Assembly: GCF_017744095.1 (NCBI RefSeq)
Contig: NZ_JAGHQX010000001.1
Span: 124,001-188,000 of the forward strand
Length of the DNA stretch: 64,000 nucleotides
Reading direction: 5' to 3'
From: Shimia sp. R10_1
GTDB taxonomy: Bacteria > Pseudomonadota > Alphaproteobacteria > Rhodobacterales > Rhodobacteraceae
Part shown: one piece after another, positions 36,422 to 46,587 of the stretch
How positions within the stretch are numbered: position 1 is the first letter of the stretch
Layout of the letters: each line of letters opens with the position of its first letter
The notes under the pieces: generated by a model
What the model saw: only the letters and a program-made list of their open reading frames with translations
Databases searched by the model: none
What the model was told of the DNA's origin: nothing
Program-made: the position numbers and the translations under genes

Positions 36422-36895
36422 TCAGTTGACGGGCGCGGTATCGACAGTCGCAGCGTCGCCGGGCGTGTCGACACTGTCGGGCAAGTGACAGGCCGCCAGT
36501 TTGCCCAGCCCTTCGCTGGCACGGGCTGACAGCCGCTCCACACCTTCTGACATCAGGCGATCTGGCGTTTCTGCGAGGGTTTGCAGATTGCTGTTGATGG
36601 CTTCCAGCTCTGCCTGCAACGCGTCGGCGCGGGTGGCAAGCGCCTGTGTGGCTGGCAAGTTGAGCGCCGCGCTTTCCAGCGACAGATTTGCCAGATCTTC
36701 GCGCAGGCCAACAACTTCGGACTGCAGGGACTGGACCCGCTCTTCCATCGGTTTGACGATCTGCAGATTCTCCGCGAATTCGGCGACCACCCGTTCGGCG
36801 GTGCCAGACAACTGCCAAAGCAGAAACAGGCAGAGCGCAACCAATATGAGGGTCGCGTTGATCAGGGCGATCAGCAGATCTTTGATGACTTTCAT
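36422..36895 (-). CDS. Small membrane protein with coiled coil, unknown
   Basis: A 157-residue protein without a recognised family. One membrane helix near the N-terminus (about residues 7-30, LLIALINATLILVALCLFLLW) is followed by a long coiled coil (about 40-130, with heptads such as MEERVQSLQSEVVGLREDLANL) and a short acidic, Thr/Pro-rich tail. GGAG lies six bases before the ATG at 36895. The layout is that of a membrane-anchored spacer or scaffold protein. It diverges from lpdA with 166 bases between. Confidence 0.72.
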   Translation of the reverse strand: MKVIKDLLIALINATLILVALCLFLLWQLSGTAERVVAEFAENLQIVKPMEERVQSLQSEVVGLREDLANLSLESAALNLPATQALATRADALQAELEAINSNLQTLAETPDRLMSEGVERLSARASEGLGKLAACHLPDSVDTPGDAATVDTAPVN

Positions 36896-37061
36896 GGGGT
36901 ACTCCACAGGAGGCTTAGAATTTCCCGCAGTGTGCGCCGAAGTGGGCGCGATCTCCAGTGAGAAAATGCGCGTTTTGCGGGCGGTTGGCTTTGTTGAAGC
37001 AGGTGGAGAATCCGACTAGGCTCCTGCTGAAGTAAGACGTGGCAGGCGAGGAGCAGCACCC

Positions 37062-38456
37062 ATGGCAGAGAAAAGCTTTGATATGATTGTCATCGGTGCG
37101 GGGCCGGGGGGCTATGTTGCGGCCATTCGCGGTGCGCAGCTTGGCCTGAAGGTGGCCATTGTGGAACGCGAGCATATGGGCGGGATTTGCCTCAACTGGG
37201 GCTGTATTCCGACCAAGGCGATGCTGCGTTCCGCCGAAGTGTTCCATTTGATGGAGCGGGCGGCGGATTTTGGCCTGAAGGCAGAAGGTATCGGCTATGA
37301 CATCGACGCCGTCGTGAAACGCTCGCGCGGGGTGGCGAAACAGCTGAGTTCCGGTGTGGCCTTTCTGATGAAGAAGAACAAGGTTGAGGTCTTTATGGGG
37401 GAGGCGACGCTGCCCGCCAAAGGCAAGGTCTCTGTGAAAACCGACAAGGGCGTCGAGGCGCTGAGCGCAAAGAACATTGTGCTGGCCACCGGTGCGCGGG
37501 CGCGGGAGCTGCCGGGGCTTGAGGGCGATGGCAAGCGTGTCTGGACCTATAAAGATGCGCTGGTGCCACCGCATATGCCCAAGAAATTGCTGGTGATTGG
37601 CTCGGGTGCCATCGGCATTGAGTTTGCGAGCTTTTACAACACGCTGGGGGCGGAAACCACGGTTGTGGAGGTGATGGATCGCGTGCTGCCGGTAGAGGAT
37701 GCGGAGATCAGCGCCTTTGCCAAAAAGCAATTTGTCAAACAGGGCATGAACATCCTTGAGAAATCCATGGTCAAGAAACTGGATCGTGCCAAGGATAAGG
37801 TGACCGCGCATATTGAGACCGGTGGCAAGGTCACGACGCAGGCGTTTGACACGGTGATCTCTGCTGTGGGGATTGTCGGCAATGTGGAAAACCTCGGGCT
37901 GGAAGCGCTGGGGGTAAAGATCGACCGGACCCATGTGGTGACCGATCAATATTGTGCCACCGGTGTGGAGGGGCTTTACGCGATTGGCGATATCGCTGGC
38001 GCGCCGTGGCTGGCGCACAAGGCGAGCCATGAGGGCGTGATGGTGGCGGAGCTGATTGCGGGCGGCAAACCGCATCCGGTGAAGCCAGAAAGCATTGCGG
38101 GCTGTACCTATTGCCATCCGCAGGTGGCGAGCGTCGGCTATACCGAGGCCAAGGCCAAAGAGCTGGGCTATGACGTCAAGGTCGGGCGTTTCCCTTTCAT
38201 CGGCAACGGCAAGGCGATTGCCTTGGGTGAGCCTGAGGGCATGGTGAAGACGGTGTTTGACGCCAAGACCGGTGAGCTTTTGGGTGCCCATATGGTGGGC
38301 GCGGAAGTGACCGAGCTGATCCAGGGCTATGTGGTCGGGCGGCAGCTGGAGACCACGGAGGCCGAGCTGATGGAGACGGTGTTCCCGCATCCGACGCTGA
38401 GCGAGATGATGCATGAAAGCGTGCTGGATGCCTATGATCGTGTGATCCACATCTGA
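37062..38456 (+). CDS. lpdA: Dihydrolipoyl dehydrogenase (E3)
   Basis: A 464-residue FAD-dependent E3 that reoxidises the lipoyl groups of 2-oxoacid dehydrogenase complexes with NAD+. FAD-binding IGAGPGGYVAAIRGAQLG at the N-terminus, redox-active Cys43 and Cys48 in GGICLNWGCIPTKA, NAD-binding IGSGAIGIEFASFY and the C-terminal FPHPTLSEMMHES with the catalytic His-Glu pair are all present. The lipoyl proteins it likely serves include PdhB and PdhC of this window, about 20 kb away. GAGGAG lies ahead of the ATG. Confidence 0.96.
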   Translation: MAEKSFDMIVIGAGPGGYVAAIRGAQLGLKVAIVEREHMGGICLNWGCIPTKAMLRSAEVFHLMERAADFGLKAEGIGYDIDAVVKRSRGVAKQLSSGVAFLMKKNKVEVFMGEATLPAKGKVSVKTDKGVEALSAKNIVLATGARARELPGLEGDGKRVWTYKDALVPPHMPKKLLVIGSGAIGIEFASFYNTLGAETTVVEVMDRVLPVEDAEISAFAKKQFVKQGMNILEKSMVKKLDRAKDKVTAHIETGGKVTTQAFDTVISAVGIVGNVENLGLEALGVKIDRTHVVTDQYCATGVEGLYAIGDIAGAPWLAHKASHEGVMVAELIAGGKPHPVKPESIAGCTYCHPQVASVGYTEAKAKELGYDVKVGRFPFIGNGKAIALGEPEGMVKTVFDAKTGELLGAHMVGAEVTELIQGYVVGRQLETTEAELMETVFPHPTLSEMMHESVLDAYDRVIHI

Positions 38457-38614
38457 GCCGTTATTACGCATGATTTTGATGGCCTCCGCATGGGCGGGGA
38501 CCTTTTGCGATGAGCGCGCGATCTTTGCGGCGAATGGTCATCCGATGAGGGGTTCAAAACGTAACTCTCCCTGATTATGTGTGAGCCTTGCGAACGGGCT
38601 TGGCGAATGAATTT

Positions 38615-38629
38615 GTTCTCTGTATGTTC
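38615..38629. promoter_or_regulatory. LexA SOS box upstream of uvrA
   Basis: GTTC-N7-GTTC (38615-38618 and 38626-38629) is exactly the direct-repeat SOS box of alphaproteobacteria. It lies 73 bases before the uvrA start, so LexA should repress uvrA until DNA is damaged. Confidence 0.88.
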
Positions 38630-38702
38630 GCAATAATTGAGGGGCAGTGAGTCCGTGAGTCCGTGGGGCCGTTGCCTGCTGCCGCAGCCGTTGGGGGTAT
38701 TG

Positions 38703-41564
38703 ATGGCCGAGCTGAAAAATATCGAGGTGCGCGGGGCGCGCGAGCACAATCTGAAATCCATTGATGTGGATATTCCGCGCGATCAGCTGGTGGTGATCAC
38801 TGGCCTGTCGGGCTCCGGCAAATCCTCGCTGGCCTTTGACACGATTTATGCGGAAGGGCAGCGGCGCTATGTGGAAAGCCTGAGCGCCTATGCGCGCCAG
38901 TTCCTTGATATGATGGAAAAGCCGGATGTGGATCACATCAGCGGGCTGTCTCCGGCGATTTCGATTGAGCAGAAGACGACCTCCAAGAACCCGCGCTCCA
39001 CTGTCGGCACGGTGACGGAGATTTATGACTATCTGCGTCTGCTGTTTGCTCGTGTGGGTACGCCGTATTCCCCTGCCACCGGCCTGCCTATTGAGGCGCA
39101 GCAGGTGCAGGACATGGTGGATCGCATCATGGGGCTTGAAGATGGCACGCGCGGCTATCTGCTGGCGCCGATTGTGCGCGACCGCAAAGGTGAATACCGC
39201 AAGGAGTTCCTTGAGCTGCGCAAGCAGGGCTTTCAGCGGGTGAAGGTGGATGGGGAGTTCTATGAGCTCGATACGCCGCCGACGCTGGATAAGAAATTCC
39301 GCCATGACATCGACGTGGTGGTAGACCGTCTGGTGGTGCGCGAGGGTATGGAGACCCGGCTGGCGGACAGCCTGCGCACCGCGCTTGATCTGGCCGATGG
39401 CATTGCCGTGCTGGAGACCGCACCGAAGGAAGGCGACCCGGAGCGGATCACATTCAGTGAGAAATTTGCCTGTCCGGTCAGCGGGTTCACCATCCCTGAG
39501 ATTGAGCCACGGCTGTTTTCCTTCAACGCGCCGTTTGGGGCCTGCCCGGATTGTGACGGGTTGGGCAAAGAGCTGTTCTTTGATGAGCGGCTGGTGGTCC
39601 CAGATGCCACGCTGAAAGTCTATGACGGGGCGTTGGCACCGTGGCGGAAGGGCAAATCGCCGTACTTCCTGCAGACCATTGAAAGCCTCGCCAAACACTA
39701 CGGGTTTGACAAAAACACTCCGTGGAAAGATCTGGACAAGAAGGTTCAGCAGGTCTTTCTGTATGGCTCTGGCGATGAGGAAATCGAGTTCCGCTATGAC
39801 GAAGGCGGGCGCGTTTATCAGGTGACGCGGGTGTTTGAGGGCGTGATCCCCAATATGGAGCGCCGCTATCGGGAGACCGACAGCAACTGGATCCGCGAAG
39901 AGTTTGAGAACTATCAGAACAACCGCCCCTGTGGGGCCTGTCGCGGCCATCGGTTGCGCGAAGAGGCGCTGGCGGTTCGAATTGCAGAGAAACATGTGGG
40001 CCATGTGGTGCAGCTGTCGATCCGCGAGGCGCTGGCCTGGATTGAGAGCGTGCCCGAAAGCCTGACGCCGCAGCGGCAAGAGATCGCGCGTGCGATTGTG
40101 AAGGAAATTCAGGAGCGGCTTGGCTTCCTGAACAACGTGGGATTGGAATACCTTACGTTGTCGCGCAACAGCGGCACCCTGTCGGGTGGAGAGAGCCAGC
40201 GGATCCGACTTGCGAGCCAGATCGGCTCTGGCCTGACTGGCGTTTTGTATGTGCTGGATGAGCCGTCGATTGGTTTGCATCAGCGTGACAATGACCGGCT
40301 GCTGACCACGCTGAAAAACCTGCGCGATCAGGGCAATACGGTGATTGTGGTGGAGCATGACGAAGAGGCGGTGCGTGAAGCGGACTATGTCTTTGACATC
40401 GGCCCGGGCGCCGGGGTGCATGGCGGGCAGGTTGTTTCGAAGGGTACGCCTGCGGATATTGCCGCTGATCCCAAATCGCTGACCGGGCAGTATCTGTCGG
40501 GCGCGCGAGAGATTGCGGTGCCCACGGAGCGGCGCGAGGGCAATGGCAAGACCGTGAGCGTGGTGAAGGCCACGGGCAACAACCTCAAGAAAGTGACTGC
40601 GGACTTCCCATTGGGCAAATTTGTCTGTGTGACCGGGGTGTCCGGTGGGGGCAAGTCGACGCTGACCATCGAGACGCTGTTTAAAACCGCCTCCATGCGC
40701 CTGAATGGCGCGCGTCAGACGCCTGCGCCTTGTGAGACCATCAAGGGGCTTGAGCATCTGGACAAGGTGATCGACATTGACCAGCGGCCGATCGGGCGCA
40801 CGCCACGGTCAAATCCTGCGACCTATACCGGGGCGTTCACGCCGATCCGCGATTGGTTTGCCGGGCTGCCGGAGGCCAAGGCGCGCGGCTATAAGCCGGG
40901 GCGGTTCAGCTTCAACGTGAAAGGCGGGCGCTGTGAGGCCTGTCAGGGTGACGGGGTCATCAAGATCGAGATGCACTTCCTGCCAGACGTCTATGTAGAA
41001 TGTGAGACCTGCAAAGGCGCGCGCTACAACCGCGAGACGCTGGAGATCAAGTTCAAGGGCAAGAGCATTGCCGATGTGCTGGACATGACCGTGGAAGAGG
41101 CGCAGGAGTTCTTCAAAGCGGTGCCGAGCATTCGTGACAAGATGGATGCGCTGATGCGGGTTGGTCTGGGCTATATTAAGGTGGGCCAGCAGGCGACGAC
41201 CCTGTCCGGTGGTGAGGCGCAGCGGGTGAAGCTCTCCAAGGAATTGGCGAAACGCTCCACCGGGCGCACGCTGTATATTCTGGATGAACCGACCACGGGT
41301 CTGCATTTTGAAGATGTGCGTAAGCTTTTGGAAGTGCTGCATGAATTGGTGGATCAGGGCAATACGGTTGTGGTGATTGAGCACAATCTGGATGTGGTGA
41401 AAACCGCAGACCATATCATTGATATTGGTCCGGAAGGCGGCGATGGCGGCGGTAAGATTGTGGCCAAAGGCACGCCCGAAAAGGTCGCCAAGGTTGCGGC
41501 CAGCCATACGGGGCGCTATCTGAAGGATATGCTGGCGCCGAAGAAGAAAGTGGCGGCGGAGTAA
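38703..41564 (+). CDS. uvrA: Excinuclease ABC subunit A
   Basis: A 953-residue UvrA, the damage sensor of nucleotide excision repair, which loads UvrB onto distorted DNA. It contains two ABC ATPase modules: Walker [10 protein letters not shown] (Lys40) and GVSGGGKST, signatures [17 protein letters not shown] and [12 protein letters not shown], and zinc-binding cysteine sets ([10 protein letters not shown] with [19 protein letters not shown] with [10 protein letters not shown]). The ATG at 38703 is preferred over the upstream in-frame start because homologues begin at [18 protein letters not shown]. It is under a perfect SOS box. Confidence 0.97.
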   Translation: MAELKNIEVRGAREHNLKSIDVDIPRDQLVVITGLSGSGKSSLAFDTIYAEGQRRYVESLSAYARQFLDMMEKPDVDHISGLSPAISIEQKTTSKNPRSTVGTVTEIYDYLRLLFARVGTPYSPATGLPIEAQQVQDMVDRIMGLEDGTRGYLLAPIVRDRKGEYRKEFLELRKQGFQRVKVDGEFYELDTPPTLDKKFRHDIDVVVDRLVVREGMETRLADSLRTALDLADGIAVLETAPKEGDPERITFSEKFACPVSGFTIPEIEPRLFSFNAPFGACPDCDGLGKELFFDERLVVPDATLKVYDGALAPWRKGKSPYFLQTIESLAKHYGFDKNTPWKDLDKKVQQVFLYGSGDEEIEFRYDEGGRVYQVTRVFEGVIPNMERRYRETDSNWIREEFENYQNNRPCGACRGHRLREEALAVRIAEKHVGHVVQLSIREALAWIESVPESLTPQRQEIARAIVKEIQERLGFLNNVGLEYLTLSRNSGTLSGGESQRIRLASQIGSGLTGVLYVLDEPSIGLHQRDNDRLLTTLKNLRDQGNTVIVVEHDEEAVREADYVFDIGPGAGVHGGQVVSKGTPADIAADPKSLTGQYLSGAREIAVPTERREGNGKTVSVVKATGNNLKKVTADFPLGKFVCVTGVSGGGKSTLTIETLFKTASMRLNGARQTPAPCETIKGLEHLDKVIDIDQRPIGRTPRSNPATYTGAFTPIRDWFAGLPEAKARGYKPGRFSFNVKGGRCEACQGDGVIKIEMHFLPDVYVECETCKGARYNRETLEIKFKGKSIADVLDMTVEEAQEFFKAVPSIRDKMDALMRVGLGYIKVGQQATTLSGGEAQRVKLSKELAKRSTGRTLYILDEPTTGLHFEDVRKLLEVLHELVDQGNTVVVIEHNLDVVKTADHIIDIGPEGGDGGGKIVAKGTPEKVAKVAASHTGRYLKDMLAPKKKVAAE

Positions 41565-41589
41565 GGCTGGCAAGGTTCGTCAGGGGGCG

Positions 41590-43167
41590 CTAGGCCGCCA
41601 TCAACGCGCGCGCCTCATAGCTGCGTAGGCTCGGGCGAGCGGAAATGTCGCCTAGGGCGATGCCGCGGCGGTTCATCACTGCGCGCAGAGAGCGGTTGGC
41701 GATTGGATCAAAGCTGCGCAGCGTTTGCATGCCGGGTTGAAAGCTCTCGCTCCATTGGCCTTCGGAGAGGAGCAGCTCATGCTGGGACATGAGGATGTGG
41801 AAATAGGTGACGGGTGTGGTGCCAGCGCAGATGGTGACATCACATCCGTCGACGAGGTCTTTGGCCTTGATCAGGACTTCGTCGCAGCCAAACAGCAGTT
41901 CGGCGCGCGCGCCACAGATCAGCACACGATGTTGCGGGGACACCACCAGATCGCGGTGATTGTCCAGCACACCGGCCTTGATGCGGATCGGCAAGGACTC
42001 CGGGCGAGGCGGCATTTCGGACTTTCCAATCCAGGCAATGGGTTGAAGGCCGGAATCTAGTGTTTCCACCAGCATGCCGGCGCGCAGATTTTCGACCAGA
42101 ATATCGCCCTCTGCGGTGCGGATCAGGGTGCCGGGGGTGAAACAGGGGGGGCGCTGTTCAATTTCCACCAAAGCGGTGTCGGTTTTCCCCGCGGAATCCT
42201 GAATGGTGTAGTTGAAGTAGACGGTTTCTGTATCGGTGTCGGCATCCACTGTGAGGGTGCCATCCGGGTTCAGGGTCACCTCCTGACCTGTGTCCAGTAT
42301 AACGCTGTTGGGCAGGCCAGAGCTGGGATCTGCGCTGACGGGAATGCCATTGATATGAGTGATGGTCAGGGTGGGGCCAGCGGTGGAGTTGTCGTTGCCC
42401 AGCACGTTGAGGGTCTTGCTGCCGCCAAATTTGATCGAAACCTCATCGTCCTGTGCGACGATGGCGGTCTGCACCGAGCCGCCAGCGATCAGGAGATTGG
42501 AGTCATAGCGGCTGTCAGTGGCATCGGCGATGCCGATGATCAGTTGGTTGAGCCCATCCTGAAGCGGCGCCACAAAGGTCAGCGTGACGGTGAAGCCGTC
42601 CATTTCAGTGTTGAATTGATCGCCGCTGTTGTCGACGTAGATGTTTTCATTGGCGTCATTGATATTGCCCACGGTGGCAGAGCCATCGCCGACGGAGATC
42701 TGTGCCTCAACCCCGTTTATCCAAACGCCGATGGCGTCATTGTAGCTGAGAAATTCTGGGTATTCTTCGGAGGAGAGCACAAAGTCGATGGTGAGCAGTT
42801 CGCCAGCGGAGCCATTGAAGTCAATGACCATGTAGGCGGCGTCAAAGGTGCTGGTGCCTGCGGCGGCGTTAAACAGGGCGTTGTTGTCCTGTCCCGTGGT
42901 GTTGGTGGAGGTGTCTGAACGCTGGTTTGTGTTTGTGCTGCCGTCGCTGTTGGTGAAGTCTCTGGCATAGCCGGTGGAGAGGATGACCCCGCTGTCAGCC
43001 GGTGCGACGCCGGGACTGGTGCTGTCGGCGCCGGAATAGATGCCGGAGCTGAGCGTGTCACCGAAGTACTGCGAAGAGACGATGCGAGACGGATCGCCGA
43101 AGATTTCGGCGGCCATGGCATCGGGCGATGCCGATGTGTTGATGTTCAGTTCCGTTGCGATCGCCAT
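41590..43167 (-). CDS. Secreted-type protein with choice-of-anchor L and Hint_2 domains
   Basis: A 525-residue protein. Residues about 10-230 form a choice-of-anchor L-type domain (SSQYFGDTLSSGIYSG, FVLSSEEYPEF); about 235-340 look like a cadherin/VCBS-type beta domain (DDEVSIKFGGSKTLNVLGNDNS); residues 342-525 are a Hint_2 (Hedgehog/intein) domain starting with Cys342 in CFTPGTLIRTAEGD and containing LVVSPQHRVLI. No N-terminal signal peptide is seen, as for many type I-secreted proteins, and no glycine-rich RTX repeats were noticed. A Hint domain may cleave itself by N-S acyl shift at Cys342; no C-terminal Asn typical of splicing inteins is evident. Such proteins are frequent in Rhodobacterales and mostly unstudied. 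Confidence 0.83.
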   Translation of the reverse strand: MAIATELNINTSASPDAMAAEIFGDPSRIVSSQYFGDTLSSGIYSGADSTSPGVAPADSGVILSTGYARDFTNSDGSTNTNQRSDTSTNTTGQDNNALFNAAAGTSTFDAAYMVIDFNGSAGELLTIDFVLSSEEYPEFLSYNDAIGVWINGVEAQISVGDGSATVGNINDANENIYVDNSGDQFNTEMDGFTVTLTFVAPLQDGLNQLIIGIADATDSRYDSNLLIAGGSVQTAIVAQDDEVSIKFGGSKTLNVLGNDNSTAGPTLTITHINGIPVSADPSSGLPNSVILDTGQEVTLNPDGTLTVDADTDTETVYFNYTIQDSAGKTDTALVEIEQRPPCFTPGTLIRTAEGDILVENLRAGMLVETLDSGLQPIAWIGKSEMPPRPESLPIRIKAGVLDNHRDLVVSPQHRVLICGARAELLFGCDEVLIKAKDLVDGCDVTICAGTTPVTYFHILMSQHELLLSEGQWSESFQPGMQTLRSFDPIANRSLRAVMNRRGIALGDISARPSLRSYEARALMAA

Positions 43168-43340
43168 GGCTTGCCCCTTCCGATGGTTTGCTCTTGCGCC
43201 GGTGCTGTATTTGTTTCCGAACTGGCAACAACTGGTGGCGTTCAAAAGAGGCGTAAAAGGGGCAAAGGTGAGGTGATATTAACCAAAAGTAGGTGCAGAG
43301 TACGCATTCTTGGCTGTGGCGATGTGGCTGTGAGACAAAG

Positions 43341-43364
43341 AAAAACCGCGCCAAAGAGGCGCGG
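43341..43364 (-). terminator. Terminator after mmsB
   Basis: CCGCGCC (43346-43352) pairs with GGCGCGG (43358-43364) around AAAGA. On the minus strand it is followed by TTTTTCTTTG, a good U-run for the valine operon. Confidence 0.9.
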
Positions 43365-43400
43365 CTGTTAACTCTATTGTTTCTGGACACGTGGGTTCTA

Positions 43401-44273
43401 TTAACCACGGCTCCGTTTCTCAAAGCGGGGCAACATGGCGGAGAAATCGGTGCCAAGGCCGCCTTCGTTTTCCACAAATTGCTCATACAGTGCGACGGCG
43501 GCCTGACCCATGGGGGTGTCTGCATCGGCGCTTTCGGCGGCCTGTTGTGACAGGCGCAGATCTTTGAGCATGAGCTCTGAGGCAAAGCCGGGCTGGTAGT
43601 TATTGTCGGCGGGCGACTGTGGTCCGACGCCGGGGGCTGGGCAGTAGGCATTCATCGTCCAGCTATAGCCGGAGGAGGTGGATACCACGTCAAACATGGA
43701 TTGGCGATCAAGCCCGAGCTTGTCGGCCAGCGCGAAGGCTTCGCAGGTGGCGATCATGGTCACGCCAAGGATCATGTTGTTGCAGATCTTGGCGGCCTGA
43801 CCGGCGCCAGCCTCGCCGCAATGCACAGCCTTTTGGCCCATGATGTCAAACAGCGGATTGGCTTTGGCAAAGGCCTCCTTGGAGCCACCAGCCATGAAGG
43901 TGAGCGTGCCGCCAGCGGCACCGCCGACACCGCCAGACACTGGCGCATCTACGGGCAGCAAGCCAGCGGTGGCGGCGTGTTCGGCCACCGCGCGGGCGCT
44001 GTCCACATCCACGGTGGAGCAATCCACAAAGCCCGAGCCAGGGGACATCACCGGAATGATCTCTGCTGCGACGCTGCGCAGGATGGCGCCGTTGGGCAGC
44101 ATGGTGATGACCACATCCGCGCCCGTGGCGACTGCCGCTGCGCTGTCGGCCATGGTGACGCCCTCAATCGCAACATCCGCCATATCAAAGCCTGTGACCT
44201 GATGGCCGGCTTTGGCCAGATTGGCGGCCATTGGTCCGCCCATGTTGCCCAGTCCAATAAATCCGATTTTCAT
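43401..44273 (-). CDS. mmsB: 3-Hydroxyisobutyrate dehydrogenase
   Basis: A 290-residue NAD-dependent dehydrogenase converting 3-hydroxyisobutyrate to methylmalonate semialdehyde in valine breakdown. Rossmann motif GFIGLGNMGGPMAANLAKAG, the family segment VDAPVSGGVGGAAGGTLTFM and the catalytic Lys region GAGQAAKICNNMILG are present. The start overlaps the stop of the upstream hydrolase gene by four bases. It is the last gene of a three-gene operon and stands before a clear terminator. Confidence 0.94.
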   Translation of the reverse strand: MKIGFIGLGNMGGPMAANLAKAGHQVTGFDMADVAIEGVTMADSAAAVATGADVVITMLPNGAILRSVAAEIIPVMSPGSGFVDCSTVDVDSARAVAEHAATAGLLPVDAPVSGGVGGAAGGTLTFMAGGSKEAFAKANPLFDIMGQKAVHCGEAGAGQAAKICNNMILGVTMIATCEAFALADKLGLDRQSMFDVVSTSSGYSWTMNAYCPAPGVGPQSPADNNYQPGFASELMLKDLRLSQQAAESADADTPMGQAAVALYEQFVENEGGLGTDFSAMLPRFEKRSRG

Positions 44274-45319
44274 GGCGTTGGTTCCTCTTTTTCAAATGTC
44301 AGCCTGTCTGCGCCGAGTGGCAGCACCATATTGGTGACGGCCATGGGCGGCAGGGCGTCCAATGTATGTTTCCAGTGCGGATTGCGGTCTTTGTCGATGA
44401 TTTGCGCGCGAATGCCTTCCAGAAAATCGCCGTGCTCCATGGCGCGGAAGGTGAAGCGGTATTCCTGATCGAGTGCAAAGCGGATCTCTGGCGTGCCGCG
44501 CACACGGTGAATGAGCTCAAGCGCGGCCCCCATGGCGATGGGGGAGTTGCGTGTGAGTTTCTTAAGCGTGTCTTGGGAAAAGGCGCTGTCATCGTTTTGC
44601 AGAGAGGTGAGAATGTCGCTCAGGCGCTCACCGCCAAAATGGGTGCTGATCTGAGCGGTTTGCTGGGCGATCGCGCCGGGAGCGAGGTCTTGCGCGGCGG
44701 CGTCGATCAGGGACCAGTCGCCGGTTTCCTCTAACTGCACAATAAGGGCGGGCCATTTTTCTTCGGGGATGTAGTAGTCCGCAAAACCGGCGTGGAGCGC
44801 ATCTGCCGCGGCGAGCCTTGCGGCGGTGAGGCCGAGGTATTCGCCCAGTCGACCCGGCGCCTGAGCTAAGATCAGAGAGCCGCCCACGTCCGGCACAAGA
44901 CCGATTCCAACCTCGGGCATGGCGATCTGGCTGCTGTCACCCACAACACGGTGGGAGCCGTGACAGCCGACGCCCACGCCGCCGCCCATGGTGAACCCCT
45001 GCATGAAGCTGGCCACGGGTTTGGGAAACTCAAACAGTTTGGCATTCATGCGGTATTCATCGGCCCAGAACTTACGCCCATATGCGTAGTCCCCGTTCAT
45101 CCCGGTTTTGTAGAGCTCTGCAATGTCACCGCCTGCGCAGAAGGCTTTGTCGCCCTCTGCATCAATCACGATCATCTTGATGGCGTCATTTTCGCGCCAA
45201 GCGTCGAGCGCGTTTTCTATGGCGATGCACATGTCATAAGACAGAGCGTTGAGCGCTTTGGTGCGGGTGAAGGTGATGCGACCTGTGTGGCCCGCGATGC
45301 GGATGTGGATGTCAGACAC
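44270..45319 (-). CDS. 3-Hydroxyisobutyryl-CoA hydrolase (crotonase family)
   Basis: A 349-residue crotonase-fold enzyme of the HIBCH type. Unlike simple enoyl-CoA hydratases it has the long C-terminal extension. The oxyanion-hole regions are DKAFCAGGDIAELY and GFTMGGGVGVGCHGSHRVVGDSS, followed by PEVGIGLVPDVGGS with the catalytic Glu/Asp pattern of the hydrolase subgroup. It releases 3-hydroxyisobutyrate from its CoA ester, the step directly before MmsB. Gene order (acyl-CoA dehydrogenase, this gene, mmsB) supports valine rather than fatty acid metabolism. Confidence 0.9.
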   Translation of the reverse strand: MSDIHIRIAGHTGRITFTRTKALNALSYDMCIAIENALDAWRENDAIKMIVIDAEGDKAFCAGGDIAELYKTGMNGDYAYGRKFWADEYRMNAKLFEFPKPVASFMQGFTMGGGVGVGCHGSHRVVGDSSQIAMPEVGIGLVPDVGGSLILAQAPGRLGEYLGLTAARLAAADALHAGFADYYIPEEKWPALIVQLEETGDWSLIDAAAQDLAPGAIAQQTAQISTHFGGERLSDILTSLQNDDSAFSQDTLKKLTRNSPIAMGAALELIHRVRGTPEIRFALDQEYRFTFRAMEHGDFLEGIRAQIIDKDRNPHWKHTLDALPPMAVTNMVLPLGADRLTFEKEEPTP

Positions 45320-45339
45320 CTCTGTGCTCCGTCCTTGAG

Positions 45340-46479
45340 TTACGCCGCAATCATCTGGCGGGAGATGATCAGGCGCATGATTTCGTTTGTGCCTTCCAAA
45401 ATCTGATGCACGCGCAGGTCGCGGACGATTTTTTCGATGCCGTAGTCTGCGAGATAGCCGTAGCCGCCGTGCAGTTGCAAACAGCCGTTGGCCACGTCAA
45501 AGGACACATCGGTCACCATGAGTTTGGCCATGGCGCAGAATTTGGTGGCGTCGTGGTCGCCGTTGTCGAGTTTCCATGCGGCCTGACGCAGGAAGGTGCG
45601 GGCGGCTTGCAGCTTGGTTTCGTATTCGGCGAGGCGGAACTGCAGCGCCTGAAACTGGTTGATGGATTTGCCGAAGGCTTTGCGCTCTGACATGTATTGC
45701 ACGGTCATATCGAGCGCCTTCTGCGCGCCGCCAAGGGCGGAGGCGGAAATATTGAGGCGCCCGCCATCCAGACCGTTCATGGCGTAGCTGAAGCCTTTGC
45801 CTTCTTCGCCGATCAGGTTGTCCGCGGGCACTTTGCAGTCGTCAAACTGAACTTGAGATGTCGGCTGGGCAAGCCAGCCCATTTTCTTTTCCAATGCGCC
45901 AAAAGACAGGCCGTCGGTGCCGTCCTCAACGACCACGGTGGAGATGCCTTTGGGGCCGTCCTCGCCGGTGCGCACCATGCAGACATAGGCATCAGAATAA
46001 GAGCCGCCGGAGATGAAGGCTTTGGTTCCGTTGAGGATATAGCCCTCGTTGCTGCGCTCCGCGCGGGTTTTCAGGGCGGAGGCGTCAGAACCTGAGCCGG
46101 GCTCCGTCAGGCAATAGGAGAAGACTTTGTTCATGGCGCAGAGGTCGGGCAGCCATTTCTGTTTGGTCTCCTCAGAGCCGAATTTGTCGATCATGCCGCC
46201 ACACATGTTGTGGATCGACAGGAAGGAGCCGACAGAGGGGCAGGACATGGCGAGGGCTTCAAACACCAGCGTTGCGTCAAGGCGCGAGAGGCCGGAGCCG
46301 CCGTAGGCCTCAGACACATAGATGCCACCCAGACCCAGCTCTGCGATTTGTGGCCAGAGGGTTTTGGGGATGGTGCCTGCGGCTTCCCAGTCTTGGGCGA
46401 AGGGGGCGATGTGCTCTTCGCCAAAACCTTGGGCCATGTCAAAGATCAGGGTTTGTTCTTCGGTCAGTGCAAAATCCAT
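45340..46479 (-). CDS. Acyl-CoA dehydrogenase, probably isobutyryl-CoA dehydrogenase
   Basis: A 379-residue FAD-dependent acyl-CoA dehydrogenase. The family blocks are CLTEPGSGSDASALKTRAER, GTKAFISGGSYSDAYVCMVRTG, SAYALGG-like FQALQFRLAEYETKLQAARTFL and the C-terminal LHGGYGYLADYGIEKIVRDLRVHQILEGTNEIMR. The catalytic Glu of the short-branched-chain group would be in the final EGTNEI region. Its place before the hydrolase and mmsB points to isobutyryl-CoA as substrate, giving methacrylyl-CoA. An inverted repeat lies about 109 bases upstream of the start. Confidence 0.92.
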   Translation of the reverse strand: MDFALTEEQTLIFDMAQGFGEEHIAPFAQDWEAAGTIPKTLWPQIAELGLGGIYVSEAYGGSGLSRLDATLVFEALAMSCPSVGSFLSIHNMCGGMIDKFGSEETKQKWLPDLCAMNKVFSYCLTEPGSGSDASALKTRAERSNEGYILNGTKAFISGGSYSDAYVCMVRTGEDGPKGISTVVVEDGTDGLSFGALEKKMGWLAQPTSQVQFDDCKVPADNLIGEEGKGFSYAMNGLDGGRLNISASALGGAQKALDMTVQYMSERKAFGKSINQFQALQFRLAEYETKLQAARTFLRQAAWKLDNGDHDATKFCAMAKLMVTDVSFDVANGCLQLHGGYGYLADYGIEKIVRDLRVHQILEGTNEIMRLIISRQMIAA

Positions 46480-46587
46480 GTCTCTTCCTCTGCGCGCAAT
46501 ATCGGGCGGCGTAATGTGACGGCAAAGCAGGCTGAAGGCGCGATGAAAGGGCGCGCGCTTCGCGGCCTCCCTTCCGCGAATTGAACA

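Noticed and set aside
36915-38471. A 518-codon minus-strand frame
   Set aside because: It is antisense to lpdA along its whole length; the composition is that of a shadow and there is no ribosome binding site.
38538-40757. A 739-codon open frame on the minus strand
   Set aside because: It lies entirely opposite uvrA and its leader, its translation is rich in His, Arg and Gln with no family pattern, and such frames arise from codon bias on the other strand.
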